In this document: piece by piece, positions 1 to 8,079 of the stretch | Layout of the letters: every line of letters begins with the position of its first letter | How positions within the stretch are numbered: position 1 is the stretch's first letter | NCBI GenBank assembly: GCA_943788145.1 | Contig: CALSPD010000001.1 | Span: 1-64,000 of the forward strand | Origin: an uncultured Flavobacteriales bacterium | Lineage (GTDB): Bacteria; Bacteroidota; Bacteroidia; Flavobacteriales_G; Salibacteraceae | Direction: 5' to 3' | Length of the DNA: 64,000 nt | The notes under the pieces: generated by a model | The model's database searches: none | What the model was told of the DNA's origin: nothing | What the model saw: only the letters and a program-made list of their open reading frames with translations | Position numbers and translations under genes: made by a program

Positions 1-1919
1 GTATTCTAAAGGCTCCATGATTGATACTAGAGATCGGGTTCTTGCTACTGAGCAAACCAATAATTTACTTAAAAAAGAAAGTGCTACGATCTATGAAGCG
101 TCATTCCTATTTAAAGGATTAAACGTAAGAACAGATGTGGTTCAAAAGCAAGGAGACTTCCTCAAGTTAATTGAAGTAAAAGCCAAGTCATCGCGTTCAT
201 CTGAAAGTGTTGCCGATGAATTTTTAAGCGCTAAAAGAGATAAAATTAAAAGTGCTTGGGAGGCTTATTTCTGGGACATTGCCTTTCAGACTTACGTTGC
301 GCAAAGTCAACTCGAATCCGGAACTATGATGTTGGTGCTTTCCTTCTTATTAGTGGATAAAGATGCTAAGGCTTCGATTGATGGGTTTACATCAAAAGTT
401 TAAGATTACCAAGGGATGGTGCTGATCAAGCGCTTGCAAATATCAAGGTTGAAGCAGGGATTGATTACAATGCTTATCCCTAGGTAATGCAATTGCTCGT
501 TGAGAAAGAGGTTACTGAGATTAGTTTTAAAAATCATAGACTGGTGAGTTTCATTCATTCCAATGGTCTCAATTTTCATGAACAACCTAAGAATGCTTTT
601 ATCTGACAGCTATCGCTGCAGGATAACGAAATGCATTCTCCGATTGGAAGAAAATGCAAGGATTGTGAGTTCAGGCTAAACACTGATCATGAAGGAACGA
701 TCCAACATAAATTATCAGGATTTGATACGTTGCTGGCTTGCATGATGGAAGGGTATTAATAGCAAGCCAATTGTCAATTCTCCGAAAACTTATGACATAT
801 CTATTAGTTCCAGTTTTTCAGCCCCGTAAAGTTATGAGCTGAAGATGGCGTGCTTCTCGCTCAAGGACTTGGACGAAAGTCTCAATTAACCAAGCCATCA
901 GATAACGATGGTTTTAGGCTATAGTCGTTTTGATCGCCAATCTATGCAGCTAGCTGACATCAAAACTGATCAAATTCGCGAGTATGAAATTCAATCGTGA
1001 GGCCTTTAGCTGAAATATCTAGCAAAAATCAATCGTATTCCCACTGAATATGATTGACTTCGAAACCTGTGCAATGGCTCTGCCTTTCACTAAGAGGTAT
1101 GAGTCCGTATGAAACCATAGCTTTTCAGTTTTCACATCATATTGTTCACGAAGATGGTTAGCGTGTTGAACACGCTACGCAATCGCTGGAAAACGGATGC
1201 CATCATTCATTTCCCAATTTTGACTTTGTTCGTGCTCTTCGAGATGCTTTAGTGAAGAATCACTGGCAGCATATTTAGGTATCACAATCATGAGAATACT
1301 GTTCTGAATAAAATAAAGAGTCAATTACAAGTATCAAGTGAAAGCGATAAGAATGAGTTGATTGCATTTATTGAGTCTATTACCAGTTATGACGTTGAAG
1401 TCCTCAGGAAGTAAATCACAAAAAGCAAAGGGAGAACCGCTGCATGATAGACCTCCATAGACCTTATAAACGACTGTTTATTTCAATACCCACTTTGCTC
1501 ATTCGCTGTCATTGAAAGTGGTGTTGCCTGCCATTATCAAAATGGATCAGGAACTTCAAGTCGAAATACTGCAGAGAGATTGCAGAGAACAACGTTGGCT
1601 CGCTAAACTTCAGCCCTGATCATCGTTTGGTTAAAACCTGAGTTGGAAGACGGCTTAGATCCATATCGTCTATGCTACCAAGGCCTTTCAGTGGGTTTGA
1701 TGATGAGCAGCTTGCAGCATTCATGAATGATGCAGAAGATACGGTTAGCAATGGCGGCACAGCCATGATGGCTTATGCTCAAATGCAATTCACAGACATG
1801 GCTGCAAGATGAACGCGAAGGCTCTTGAATACGCGCTATTAATGTACTGTGAGACAGACACCCTAGCAATGGTTTTTGTTTGGGAGCATATTTCAAGACT
1901 AAAGGATAAGAAAAAATAA
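1..1919 (+). pseudogene. DUF2779-family protein, 5'-truncated by the window edge and heavily frameshifted
   Basis: The segment reads in all three forward frames as one DUF2779-type protein, a family of unknown function with nuclease-like motifs. Frame 17-403 carries KLIEVKAKSS and DIAFQTYV. Later pieces are a CEFRLNTDH cysteine motif (about 660), MIDFETCAMALPF (about 1048), IAFQFSHHIVHEDG (about 1118), FVRALRDAL (about 1222), HNHENTVLNKI (about 1282), and AMMAYAQMQF and YCETDTLAMVFVWEH (about 1760-1890), ending at a TAA at 1917-1919. The order matches the family from middle to end. The reading frame breaks many times, largely through extra bases. The gene abuts an IS1595 element 40 bp downstream. 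Family assignment is confident; whether the damage is biological or technical is open. Confidence 0.72.
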
Positions 1920-1958
1920 AACTAGATAGAATTAATTAAAAGGGACAGTTAAACAAAT

Positions 1959-2963
1959 CTGATTCCCCCGCAATTTACCACAACGTAAATAGATTACATT
2001 TTGAGATGGTTGATTCGTGCTTCTAAATAACAGAAAGTCCGATGAACATCTTAGAATTCACCAAACAATTTCCCACAGAGGTAAGCTGTAAAGAACATTT
2101 TCGTGCTCAGCGTGAAGCTGAAGGAGTCAAGTGTAAATGCTGTTCAAGCGAGCGTCATTATTGGCTCCGAGCTAAGTGGCAATGGCAGTGTGTTGAATGT
2201 GGTTTCCGCACCACATTGAAGAGCGGTAGTATTATGGAAGGCTCCAAAGTCAGCGTACGCACATGGTATCTAGCCATGGCCTTTATGACCTTCAGCAAAA
2301 AGAGTATATCAGCATCTGAACTACAACGTCAGCTGGATCATCCCAAATACGATACAGTATGGCGTCTGATGCATAAAATCCGCCAGGCGATGGGAAAGCG
2401 AGATGCCCTCTACCAGTTGGAGGGCGCAGTTGAATTTGACGAAGGCTACTTTGAAAAGGCCACTTCAAAACATGTGAAGCTCAAACGAGGAAGGGGAAGT
2501 CAACGACAGGCTCAGGTAGCAGTGATGGCAGAATCTACTCCATTGGAAGACATAGAAACTGGTGTACGTTCGAGACAGTGTCGCTACTTCAAAATGAAGG
2601 TTATTGAAGACCACAACTCAGATACGCTCACTGAGTTGGTGAAAGAGAACTTTAATCAGAAAAACATCGTCTTCTCCGACAAAAGCACAAGCTACGTAGA
2701 CATTGCTCAACACGTGGAAATGCACATTACTCAGAAATCAGATGCACACACCACTAAAACAACGTTAAAGTGGGTGCACATTGCCATAAGTAACGCTAAA
2801 CGCACTTTACTGGGTATATTCCACAAAATAAAGGGAAAGTACTTGCAGAACTATCTAAATGAATTTTGTTACAAACTCAACCGTAGACGATTCGGTGAAA
2901 GACTCTTTGATAGACTAACTTTAGCTGTAGCTAAATCTTACTGGTAAGTTCTGGGGGAATCAG
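1959..2963 (+). mobile_element. IS1595-family insertion sequence, copy A (1,005 bp)
   Basis: Bounded by perfect 11-bp terminal inverted repeats, ctgattccccc at 1959-1969 and gggggaatcag at 2953-2963; similarity between the ends extends imperfectly inward. It carries one full-length transposase gene. A second full-length copy of exactly the same length lies at 6653-7657 in the same orientation, and a deleted one at 12171-12503. The 8-bp flanks (aaacaaat on the left, aaatgata on the right) do not form a target duplication, which suggests rearrangement after insertion. The right end abuts a 243-bp repeat that recurs next to copy B. Confidence 0.93.
2042..2947 (+). CDS. IS1595-family transposase (ISXO2-like), copy A
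   Basis: This 301-aa protein catalyses movement of the element. The N-terminus has a zinc ribbon made of CX2C pairs (CKCC near residue 31, CVEC near residue 51). The ISXO2-like DDE nuclease domain follows, with acidic residues in EFDEGYF (about residue 134) and FSDKSTS (about residue 218). The C-terminal block YLNEFCYKLNRRRFGE is typical of the family. At the position where the third catalytic Glu is often found I read SNAKR, so the triad may be DDN, a variant I recall from IS1595 subgroups. The frame is intact and full length. It differs from copy B at about ten residues, with many synonymous changes. Confidence 0.92.
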   Translation: MNILEFTKQFPTEVSCKEHFRAQREAEGVKCKCCSSERHYWLRAKWQWQCVECGFRTTLKSGSIMEGSKVSVRTWYLAMAFMTFSKKSISASELQRQLDHPKYDTVWRLMHKIRQAMGKRDALYQLEGAVEFDEGYFEKATSKHVKLKRGRGSQRQAQVAVMAESTPLEDIETGVRSRQCRYFKMKVIEDHNSDTLTELVKENFNQKNIVFSDKSTSYVDIAQHVEMHITQKSDAHTTKTTLKWVHIAISNAKRTLLGIFHKIKGKYLQNYLNEFCYKLNRRRFGERLFDRLTLAVAKSYW

Positions 2964-3206
2964 AAATGATATTTTGAGTTCTCACATAGAACAACCCAAA
3001 TAGGATGGAAAAAGTGTTAAGACCCAAATAGGATACTTCCAAATCTGATCAACTTTTTGAAAAAACTCCTCTGGATCTTTTCCTGGAGAATCACCATCCC
3101 ACCATCCTTCTCCATTTTCGGGTTGTACCCAAATGTAATCTTCACCATCAATAGTTACCCAAATTTTGAAACTGTCATAAAAAATTTCCATATTAAAAAA
3201 TGTTTT
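2964..3206. repeat. 243-bp direct repeat, copy 1, flush against the right end of IS copy A
   Basis: The sequence from aaatgatatt to tgtttt recurs at 6411-6652 with a single 1-base difference (ggatactt here, ggatctt there). Its left edge coincides exactly with the IS copy A boundary, and the second copy's right edge coincides exactly with the left end of IS copy B. The repeat contains a small reverse-strand reading frame. Confidence 0.93.
2982..3191 (-). CDS. Small hypothetical protein in repeat copy 1
   Basis: A 69-aa acidic, tryptophan-rich protein starting at ATG 3191. It has a compact conserved-looking core (IWVTIDGEDYIWVQPENG, then GWWDGDSPGKDPEEFF) and no signal peptide or membrane segment. 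I do not recognise the family. In repeat copy 2 the same frame starts identically, but a 1-base deletion changes and shortens the C-terminus after QIWK. The strict preservation of the first 50 or so residues in both copies favours a real gene. Its original downstream sequence was probably cut by the IS, so the C-terminus here may not be native. Confidence 0.5.
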   Translation of the reverse strand: MEIFYDSFKIWVTIDGEDYIWVQPENGEGWWDGDSPGKDPEEFFQKVDQIWKYPIWVLTLFPSYLGCSM

Positions 3207-3243
3207 AATTAATTTGTTTTACCAAACCAAATTTAATGAAATT

Positions 3244-3396
3244 ATGAGATTAATCTATATACACCGTGATAGGATGATTAATGTTATGACTCTTCAGTAT
3301 AAATATGGAAGGATGGTTGGTTACTATGAAAGCAGTTTCGGAACTCAAATAAATGTAAAACAAATTGAGATTCTAAGGTTATTGAAGGGTGAATGA
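3244..3396 (+). CDS. Small hypothetical protein
   Basis: A 50-aa frame from ATG 3244; a TTG 30 bp upstream is also in frame. It is basic and hydrophobic, with no recognisable domain, and lies between the 243-bp repeat and the next gene inside the IS-bounded segment. It could be a remnant of a longer gene. Support is weak: only an open frame and a downstream gene in the same direction. Confidence 0.25.
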   Translation: MRLIYIHRDRMINVMTLQYKYGRMVGYYESSFGTQINVKQIEILRLLKGE

Positions 3397-3488
3397 TCTA
3401 ACTTTTGTTTAGGTTAACAGAAGATGGTATATTTGAACTAGAATCTAATTGGATTTAAAACTTATTCAAACAATTAAATATTAGGAAT

Positions 3489-4013
3489 ATGGAATTTTTA
3501 AAAGAAGAAGAACCTGACTACTACATTGAATCATACGAAATAAGAATAGAAGATGCTTCAACAGGAGAAGGTTATTTATTATTTCAACAGTATGATAGAG
3601 GTGACTGTGGTTTTATGAACTCAGATGAGCCACCAACTCCACTGCCTGAGACATTGGAGAAGAAGATTTATGGGCTTTGGCAATTAGCATTCAACGATCA
3701 AAGCGAAACAGTAAAACCTACATTTAAAGCTACAGGTAAATGGTTTCAAAATGAATCTGTAGGAGAAATGGAATTAGACCTCATGATAGAAAATGAAGTA
3801 ATATCAGGAAAAGGAGAAGACAAAGTAGGCCCTTTTGAAATTAACGGTTATGTTTTTGATAAATACATAACATTTAAGAAGGATTATATAAATAAGCATT
3901 CACTTGTTTACTTCGGAAATCGAAATTCACGGAATGGATTATTCGAAGGCGAGTGGTTTATTACGAACTCGGGTACTAAAGGTACTTTTGAATTACAGAT
4001 TCCAAATCATTAA
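3489..4013 (+). CDS. Hypothetical acidic protein with a C-terminal beta-rich domain
   Basis: A 174-aa protein starting at ATG 3489. The N-terminal 60 residues are acidic with no recognised fold. Residues 75-172 alternate hydrophobic and polar residues with GKGEDKVGPFEINGYV, ITFKKDYINKHSLVYFG and GLFEGEWFI. This looks like a small beta-barrel or beta-sandwich in which strands end in Gly-X-Gly turns. No signal peptide is visible, so it is probably cytoplasmic. It sits in the IS-bounded cargo. The following 245 bp hold no convincing gene, only a broken short frame around 4107-4208. Function unknown. Confidence 0.5.
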   Translation: MEFLKEEEPDYYIESYEIRIEDASTGEGYLLFQQYDRGDCGFMNSDEPPTPLPETLEKKIYGLWQLAFNDQSETVKPTFKATGKWFQNESVGEMELDLMIENEVISGKGEDKVGPFEINGYVFDKYITFKKDYINKHSLVYFGNRNSRNGLFEGEWFITNSGTKGTFELQIPNH

Positions 4014-4258
4014 TCTTTTGACGGAAATAAGTACTGTTACAATAATTTACACATCAACTAATTCTTAAAACAAAATGCAAATATTTGACTCATATCTAAA
4101 AGAATAAATACCGATGATGTGTATGGTAATTTGTCAGGACAATTAGAAGAACAAGACATTTACAGAGATAATGTGTATGAGTATGGTTGTTCTATAGGAA
4201 ATGAATGATTTCAACCTAACTGTTAACAAAGGGGGAAATCAGATATTAAATAATTCAA

Positions 4259-4879
4259 ATGAAACGGTATAAAGCCAAAGAGATATTTTCAGTAATTGAG
4301 AAAAAGGAAGCTTCGATAAAAAATGAAATTCGGCAATTGTCGTTTCCATTTAATCTCTCGTTTAAAATAATAAAGGATAAATCAGATGAGTTTCGAGGTC
4401 CCGGAATTTATGTCACTACTTTCAAAGATGAGGTTATTTACATTGGTTCTTATTCATCTACTAACATGAATATCATTCAGGATAGGTGGGTAAAACATAT
4501 TCAGACATTTACTAATCGAGGATACAGACTAGGGTTTAATTCGAAAACTAAAATCAAATTCATACCTGAAGATTTCAAACACTATTTTGAAAATGCACCA
4601 TATCGTTTCTGCGATACTGGAACCGTAACAAGCATTGAGCGACTGACTTTTGCCGCTGAATTTTTTGAATTTTTTAAAACGAATAATAATGGAATCTTAA
4701 ATGACTTTTACTTTCACTATCTGAGGCTCCCAGTAAATCAGAACGTAAAATACGTTGAATCTCAATTGATAAAAAGGTTTAGACCATTATGTAATAGCAA
4801 ATCAAAAAAGATGACGAATACAAGAGGGATAAAAATTAATACTATCAACGAAATTCTGTTGACTCTAACAACCGATTAA
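4259..4879 (+). CDS. GIY-YIG nuclease-superfamily protein
   Basis: A 206-aa protein. The GIY-YIG signature reads GPGIYVTTF then VIYIGSYSS (residues about 48-66). It is followed by RWVKHI (about residue 80), which supplies the conserved Arg and a His, and by YVESQLIKRFRPLCN (about residue 165), which supplies the Glu and Asn of the metal site. The order and spacing match single-domain GIY-YIG endonucleases, with a roughly 50-residue insertion between motifs. No partner DNA-binding domain is obvious. The start ATG is preceded by an AT-rich stretch. The gene belongs to the cargo between the two IS copies; a role in DNA cleavage is inferred from the family. Confidence 0.68.
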   Translation: MKRYKAKEIFSVIEKKEASIKNEIRQLSFPFNLSFKIIKDKSDEFRGPGIYVTTFKDEVIYIGSYSSTNMNIIQDRWVKHIQTFTNRGYRLGFNSKTKIKFIPEDFKHYFENAPYRFCDTGTVTSIERLTFAAEFFEFFKTNNNGILNDFYFHYLRLPVNQNVKYVESQLIKRFRPLCNSKSKKMTNTRGIKINTINEILLTLTTD

Positions 4880-5013
4880 GAACTCAAGTTTCTTTTACAT
4901 CTTCCAATATGCTCATGCATTTGATTCTTTATAGTGGCAACCGCATTTAAATTGTTTACCTCTTATTGTTTCGTAAAATTATTCATTGATTTTTAAATAG
5001 AATTAATCGAAAC

Positions 5014-5514
5014 CTAGAATGGGAAAATGGCCCTTCTATTGTCCTTATTTATCAATTTGTAAATCGTTACAAATGCCTCCTCTAATTTTTTATCATTAGG
5101 TTCTCCATGCCACTGGTCAATGTCAATCAAATCAACACCTGTAGAATCCCAGAGATCAATTCTGTCATCAAGAACTACATTCCTTTCTGTTTTTGAAATT
5201 CCTATTTTTTCAATTGACTTATAATAAAGTTGGCCATAATCAGTGTATTTCATTCTTGTATTTGAGCGGGTAAACAATCGATAATTTACATCAAGGTTAA
5301 AGCTTTGTACAACCCATCTTGCATAGTCAGCTTTTGCCGAAGTGTAAAAAACAAGATTGATGTTTTTCATCTTGATCACCTGCTTAAGAAATTCTTTGAG
5401 TCCGGGCCTATGATATAGAAATAAGTAACCCTTTTTATCAACTAAATCTAATCCCTCAATTTCAGAATAAGATGAATAAATTAGACAATGGTCTAAGTCC
5501 AAAATAACATTCAT
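5014..5514 (-). CDS. FCP1/NIF-like HAD-superfamily phosphatase
   Basis: A 166-aa protein of the HAD superfamily. The nucleophile motif at the N-terminus is ILDLDHCLIYSS, where the usual DxDxT/V becomes DLDHC. It is followed by YHRPGLKEFL (about residue 33), VFYTSAKADYARWVV (about residue 55), in which the Ser/Thr motif is expected, and VVLDDR (about residue 113) as the acidic metal-binding motif. This is the NIF/FCP1/CTDSP-like layout. The His-Cys in motif I is a departure from the canonical residues, so activity is uncertain. It lies 46 bp downstream of the AddB-like gene on the same strand and may be co-transcribed with it. Confidence 0.72.
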   Translation of the reverse strand: MNVILDLDHCLIYSSYSEIEGLDLVDKKGYLFLYHRPGLKEFLKQVIKMKNINLVFYTSAKADYARWVVQSFNLDVNYRLFTRSNTRMKYTDYGQLYYKSIEKIGISKTERNVVLDDRIDLWDSTGVDLIDIDQWHGEPNDKKLEEAFVTIYKLINKDNRRAIFPF

Positions 5515-5560
5515 GAAGTAATTTTATATCTTAAATAGAACATATTGTATAATTAGGAAC

Positions 5561-6394
5561 TCATGACAATGGTGTCGGAAGGTTATTATGAACATCACTT
5601 ATTATTTGTTTAATAAGAAGATCGAAACGTTGGCAGGATTCTGAACTAAATGGAACTAATATTCTATTTTGAACTGGTTCATCTGAATTTATAATGATAT
5701 AGTCAATTACTTCTTCAAATGAGGGAACCAATTTCCAGTACATCCAAGTGTTTAATCTAATTCCGAAACTAGGGTGAAGAACCACCTCTTTCAAACTCGT
5801 TAAATCTTCAAATTTTTGAATTTCGGTCCTTAAAAAAAACACGTTTGATCGATAATCCATTAATCTGGTTCTTCCAGACTTATATTCTATTCGGTCAACA
5901 AATGAATGAACATCGCATTCAGAACCTTGAATCGATAAAGTTAACTTCATCCTTGACTCTAACTCCATAATCTTTAATGATTCATCTTTTTGTAATGATT
6001 CAATATCACTTTCTAGTATGTTAGATACTTTTTTATGAATCTTACGTAGTGAATTTTGTATTTCCTCATCGTCACTACCTAAAAAGAACCGGTTGTCCTT
6101 TATAAAATCTATGTCGTAAACCAAATCCTCAACTTGATATGGTAAATGAACAATGTCATCCTTAAAAATATCTTTTCCAAGGAAAGGTTTATATAAATGT
6201 TCTAAGAAAGAATGGACTTGAGATCCAATTTCTTGGTCTAATTGTTCTTCGAATTGACTGAATTTCTTCTCTCTACCGATTATATATTCTTTGTAGTAAC
6301 TATGGGGATTACTATAATATCTAACCAGTTGGTTAGAAGAAATTCGTGAAAAGTGATTGAGTATTAATTTTAAACTGTTATCCATAATATTCAA
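5561..6394 (-). CDS. Orphan AddB/RecB-like PD-(D/E)XK nuclease domain with altered active site
   Basis: This 277-aa protein resembles the C-terminal nuclease domain of AddB/PD-(D/E)XK exonucleases without the helicase-like part. Visible motifs are ISSNQLVRYYSNPHSYYKEY (about residue 18), EIGSQVHSFLEHLY (about residue 55), VHSFVDRIEYKSG (about residue 163) and TRLMDYRSNVF (about residue 177). In active relatives the last motif is DYKTG; here the catalytic Lys is Arg and the following residue is Ser. No iron-sulfur cysteine cluster is evident. It therefore looks like a domesticated or inactive DNA-end-binding domain, or one using a displaced Lys. The start could be ATG 6394 or ATG 6385. Confidence 0.62.
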   Translation of the reverse strand: MNIMDNSLKLILNHFSRISSNQLVRYYSNPHSYYKEYIIGREKKFSQFEEQLDQEIGSQVHSFLEHLYKPFLGKDIFKDDIVHLPYQVEDLVYDIDFIKDNRFFLGSDDEEIQNSLRKIHKKVSNILESDIESLQKDESLKIMELESRMKLTLSIQGSECDVHSFVDRIEYKSGRTRLMDYRSNVFFLRTEIQKFEDLTSLKEVVLHPSFGIRLNTWMYWKLVPSFEEVIDYIIINSDEPVQNRILVPFSSESCQRFDLLIKQIISDVHNNLPTPLS

Positions 6395-6410
6395 ATCACA
6401 GAAAGTTGAT

Positions 6411-6652
6411 AAATGATATTTTGAGTTCTCACATAGAACAACCCAAATAGGATGGAAAAAGTGTTAAGACCCAAATAGGATCTTCCAAATCTGATCAACT
6501 TTTTGAAAAAACTCCTCTGGATCTTTTCCTGGAGAATCACCATCCCACCATCCTTCTCCATTTTCGGGTTGTACCCAAATGTAATCTTCACCATCAATAG
6601 TTACCCAAATTTTGAAACTGTCATAAAAAATTTCCATATTAAAAAATGTTTT
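6411..6652. repeat. 242-bp direct repeat, copy 2, flush against the left end of IS copy B
   Basis: Nearly identical to 2964-3206, with one deleted base. The right edge is the first base of the IS copy B inverted repeat. On the left it runs on from unique sequence (gttgat) at the 5' side of the AddB-like gene. The two repeats and the IS copies thus frame a 3.2-kb cargo. Confidence 0.93.
6464..6637 (-). CDS. Small hypothetical protein in repeat copy 2, altered C-terminus
   Basis: The second copy of the tryptophan-rich small protein, 57 aa from ATG 6637. An upstream in-frame start at 6667 would lie inside the IS. It is identical to the first copy up to QIWK and then ends ILFGS because of a 1-base deletion relative to the repeat at 2964. 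Which copy keeps the native end cannot be told from the window. Confidence 0.4.
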   Translation of the reverse strand: MEIFYDSFKIWVTIDGEDYIWVQPENGEGWWDGDSPGKDPEEFFQKVDQIWKILFGS

Positions 6653-7657
6653 CTGATTCCCCCGCAAATTACCACAACGTAAATAGATTACATTCTGATA
6701 TGGTTGATTCGTGCTTCTAAATAAACGAAAGCCCGATGAACATCTTAGAATTCACCAAACAATTTCCCACAGAAACAAGCTGTAAAGAACATTTTCGTGC
6801 TCAGCGCGAAACCGAAGGTGTTAAGTGTAAACACTGCTCGAGTGAGCGCCATTATTGGCTTCGGGCCAAATGGCAATGGCAGTGCATTGAATGTGGCTTC
6901 CGCACCACATTGAAAAGTGGTAGTATTATGGAAGGCTCGAAAGTCAGCGTGCGCACCTGGTATCTAGCCATGGCCTTTATGACCTTCAGTAAAAAGAGTA
7001 TCTCAGCATCGGAATTACAACGTCAGTTAGATCATCCAAAATACGATACAGTATGGCGTCTGATGCATAAAATTCGCCATGCGATGGGAAAGCGCGATGC
7101 CCTCTACCAGTTGGATGGTGCAGTGGAATTTGATGAAGGTTACTTTGAAAAGGCCACTTCAAAACATGTGAAGCTCAAGCGAGGAAGGGGAAGTCAACGA
7201 CAGGCTCAGGTGGCCGTAATGGCAGAGTCTACCCCGTTGGAAGACATAGAAACTGGTGTACGTTCGAGACAGTGCCGGTACTTCAAAATGAAGGTTATTG
7301 AAGACCACAACTCAGATACTCTCACTGAGTTGGTGAAAGAGAACTTTAATCAGAAAAACATCGTCTTCTCAGATAAAAGCACCAGTTATGTAGACATTGC
7401 AAAGCACGTGGAGATGCACATTACACAGAAATCGGATGCAAACACTACCAAAACAACATTGCAATGGGTACATATTGCTATAAGCAACGCTAAACGCACT
7501 TTACTGGGTATATTCCACAAGATAAAAGGGAAGTACTTGCAAAACTATCTAAATGAGTTTTGTTACAAACTCAACCGTAGACGTTTCGGTGAAAGGATTT
7601 TCGATAGACTTACTCTGGCGGTTGCTAAATCTTACTGGTAAGTTCTGGGGGAATCAG
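6653..7657 (+). mobile_element. IS1595-family insertion sequence, copy B (1,005 bp)
   Basis: Perfect 11-bp terminal inverted repeats at 6653-6663 and 7647-7657, the same length and orientation as copy A, with an intact transposase. The nucleotide sequence differs from copy A at many synonymous sites, so the two are not a fresh duplication. The flanks aatgtttt (left) and taaatctt (right) are not an 8-bp target duplication. Confidence 0.93.
6736..7641 (+). CDS. IS1595-family transposase (ISXO2-like), copy B
   Basis: A 301-aa transposase, full length, with the same zinc ribbon (CKHC and CIEC pairs), EFDEGYF and FSDKSTS acidic motifs and NRRRFGE end as copy A. Differences include Thr for Val at residue 15, Lys for Gln in the AKHVEMH segment, and Ile for Leu near the end. 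Both copies appear functional and could mobilise each other's ends or the deleted derivative at 12171-12503 in trans. Confidence 0.92.
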   Translation: MNILEFTKQFPTETSCKEHFRAQRETEGVKCKHCSSERHYWLRAKWQWQCIECGFRTTLKSGSIMEGSKVSVRTWYLAMAFMTFSKKSISASELQRQLDHPKYDTVWRLMHKIRHAMGKRDALYQLDGAVEFDEGYFEKATSKHVKLKRGRGSQRQAQVAVMAESTPLEDIETGVRSRQCRYFKMKVIEDHNSDTLTELVKENFNQKNIVFSDKSTSYVDIAKHVEMHITQKSDANTTKTTLQWVHIAISNAKRTLLGIFHKIKGKYLQNYLNEFCYKLNRRRFGERIFDRLTLAVAKSYW

Positions 7658-8079
7658 TAAATCTTTTATGGTTCGGTACAATTGTTTCAAGAGTCTAAAA
7701 CTCAATTCTTCAGATCTTGACAAAAAGGTAGATGGATTTTGTCTGCTAGGCCCATGACTAGATAGATGATTGGTCCAGCCTACATACGGCTCCAGTATTT
7801 CTATTTCAATGTGCCAGTCTTGGATTGATTCTACTCACTTAATAATTGCCGATCATATTAGTAATTGCAATCAATTCGATTGAAGTCAACTTTTTTTGTT
7901 TCCTCCAGAATAGTAATAGACAACTTTTAGCGGCTCGTCTATTTTATATAATAGTTAGTAGAATAAAATTGCGTTTTAATTTAAATAAGTATAATATTAT
8001 TCTGTTTAAAACGTATTAACAAAATAAAAAACAAGCATATTGAACGATTTATACTTAAAAATTTCTAAATCTAACAAGT
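7658..8079. other. 422-bp intergenic region without a gene
   Basis: No frame of credible length on either strand. The right half (about 7900-8079) is very AT-rich and directly precedes a secretory operon, so it presumably holds that operon's promoter. I do not see a convincing Bacteroidota -33/-7 pair that I would commit to. Confidence 0.4.

Noticed and set aside
1675-1896. Reverse-strand 73-aa frame near the left end
   Set aside because: It is antisense to the recognisable C-terminus of the DUF2779 gene (YCETDTLAMVFVWEH region).
4075-4208. Short forward frame after the beta-rich hypothetical gene
   Set aside because: The start ATG at 4075 stops after ten codons and the longer part is in another frame without a start; no family seen.
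1959-7657. Simple composite transposon made by two identical IS copies
   Set aside because: No target duplication around the outer ends (aaacaaat and taaatctt), and the IS copies are clearly diverged; the flush internal repeats need another explanation.
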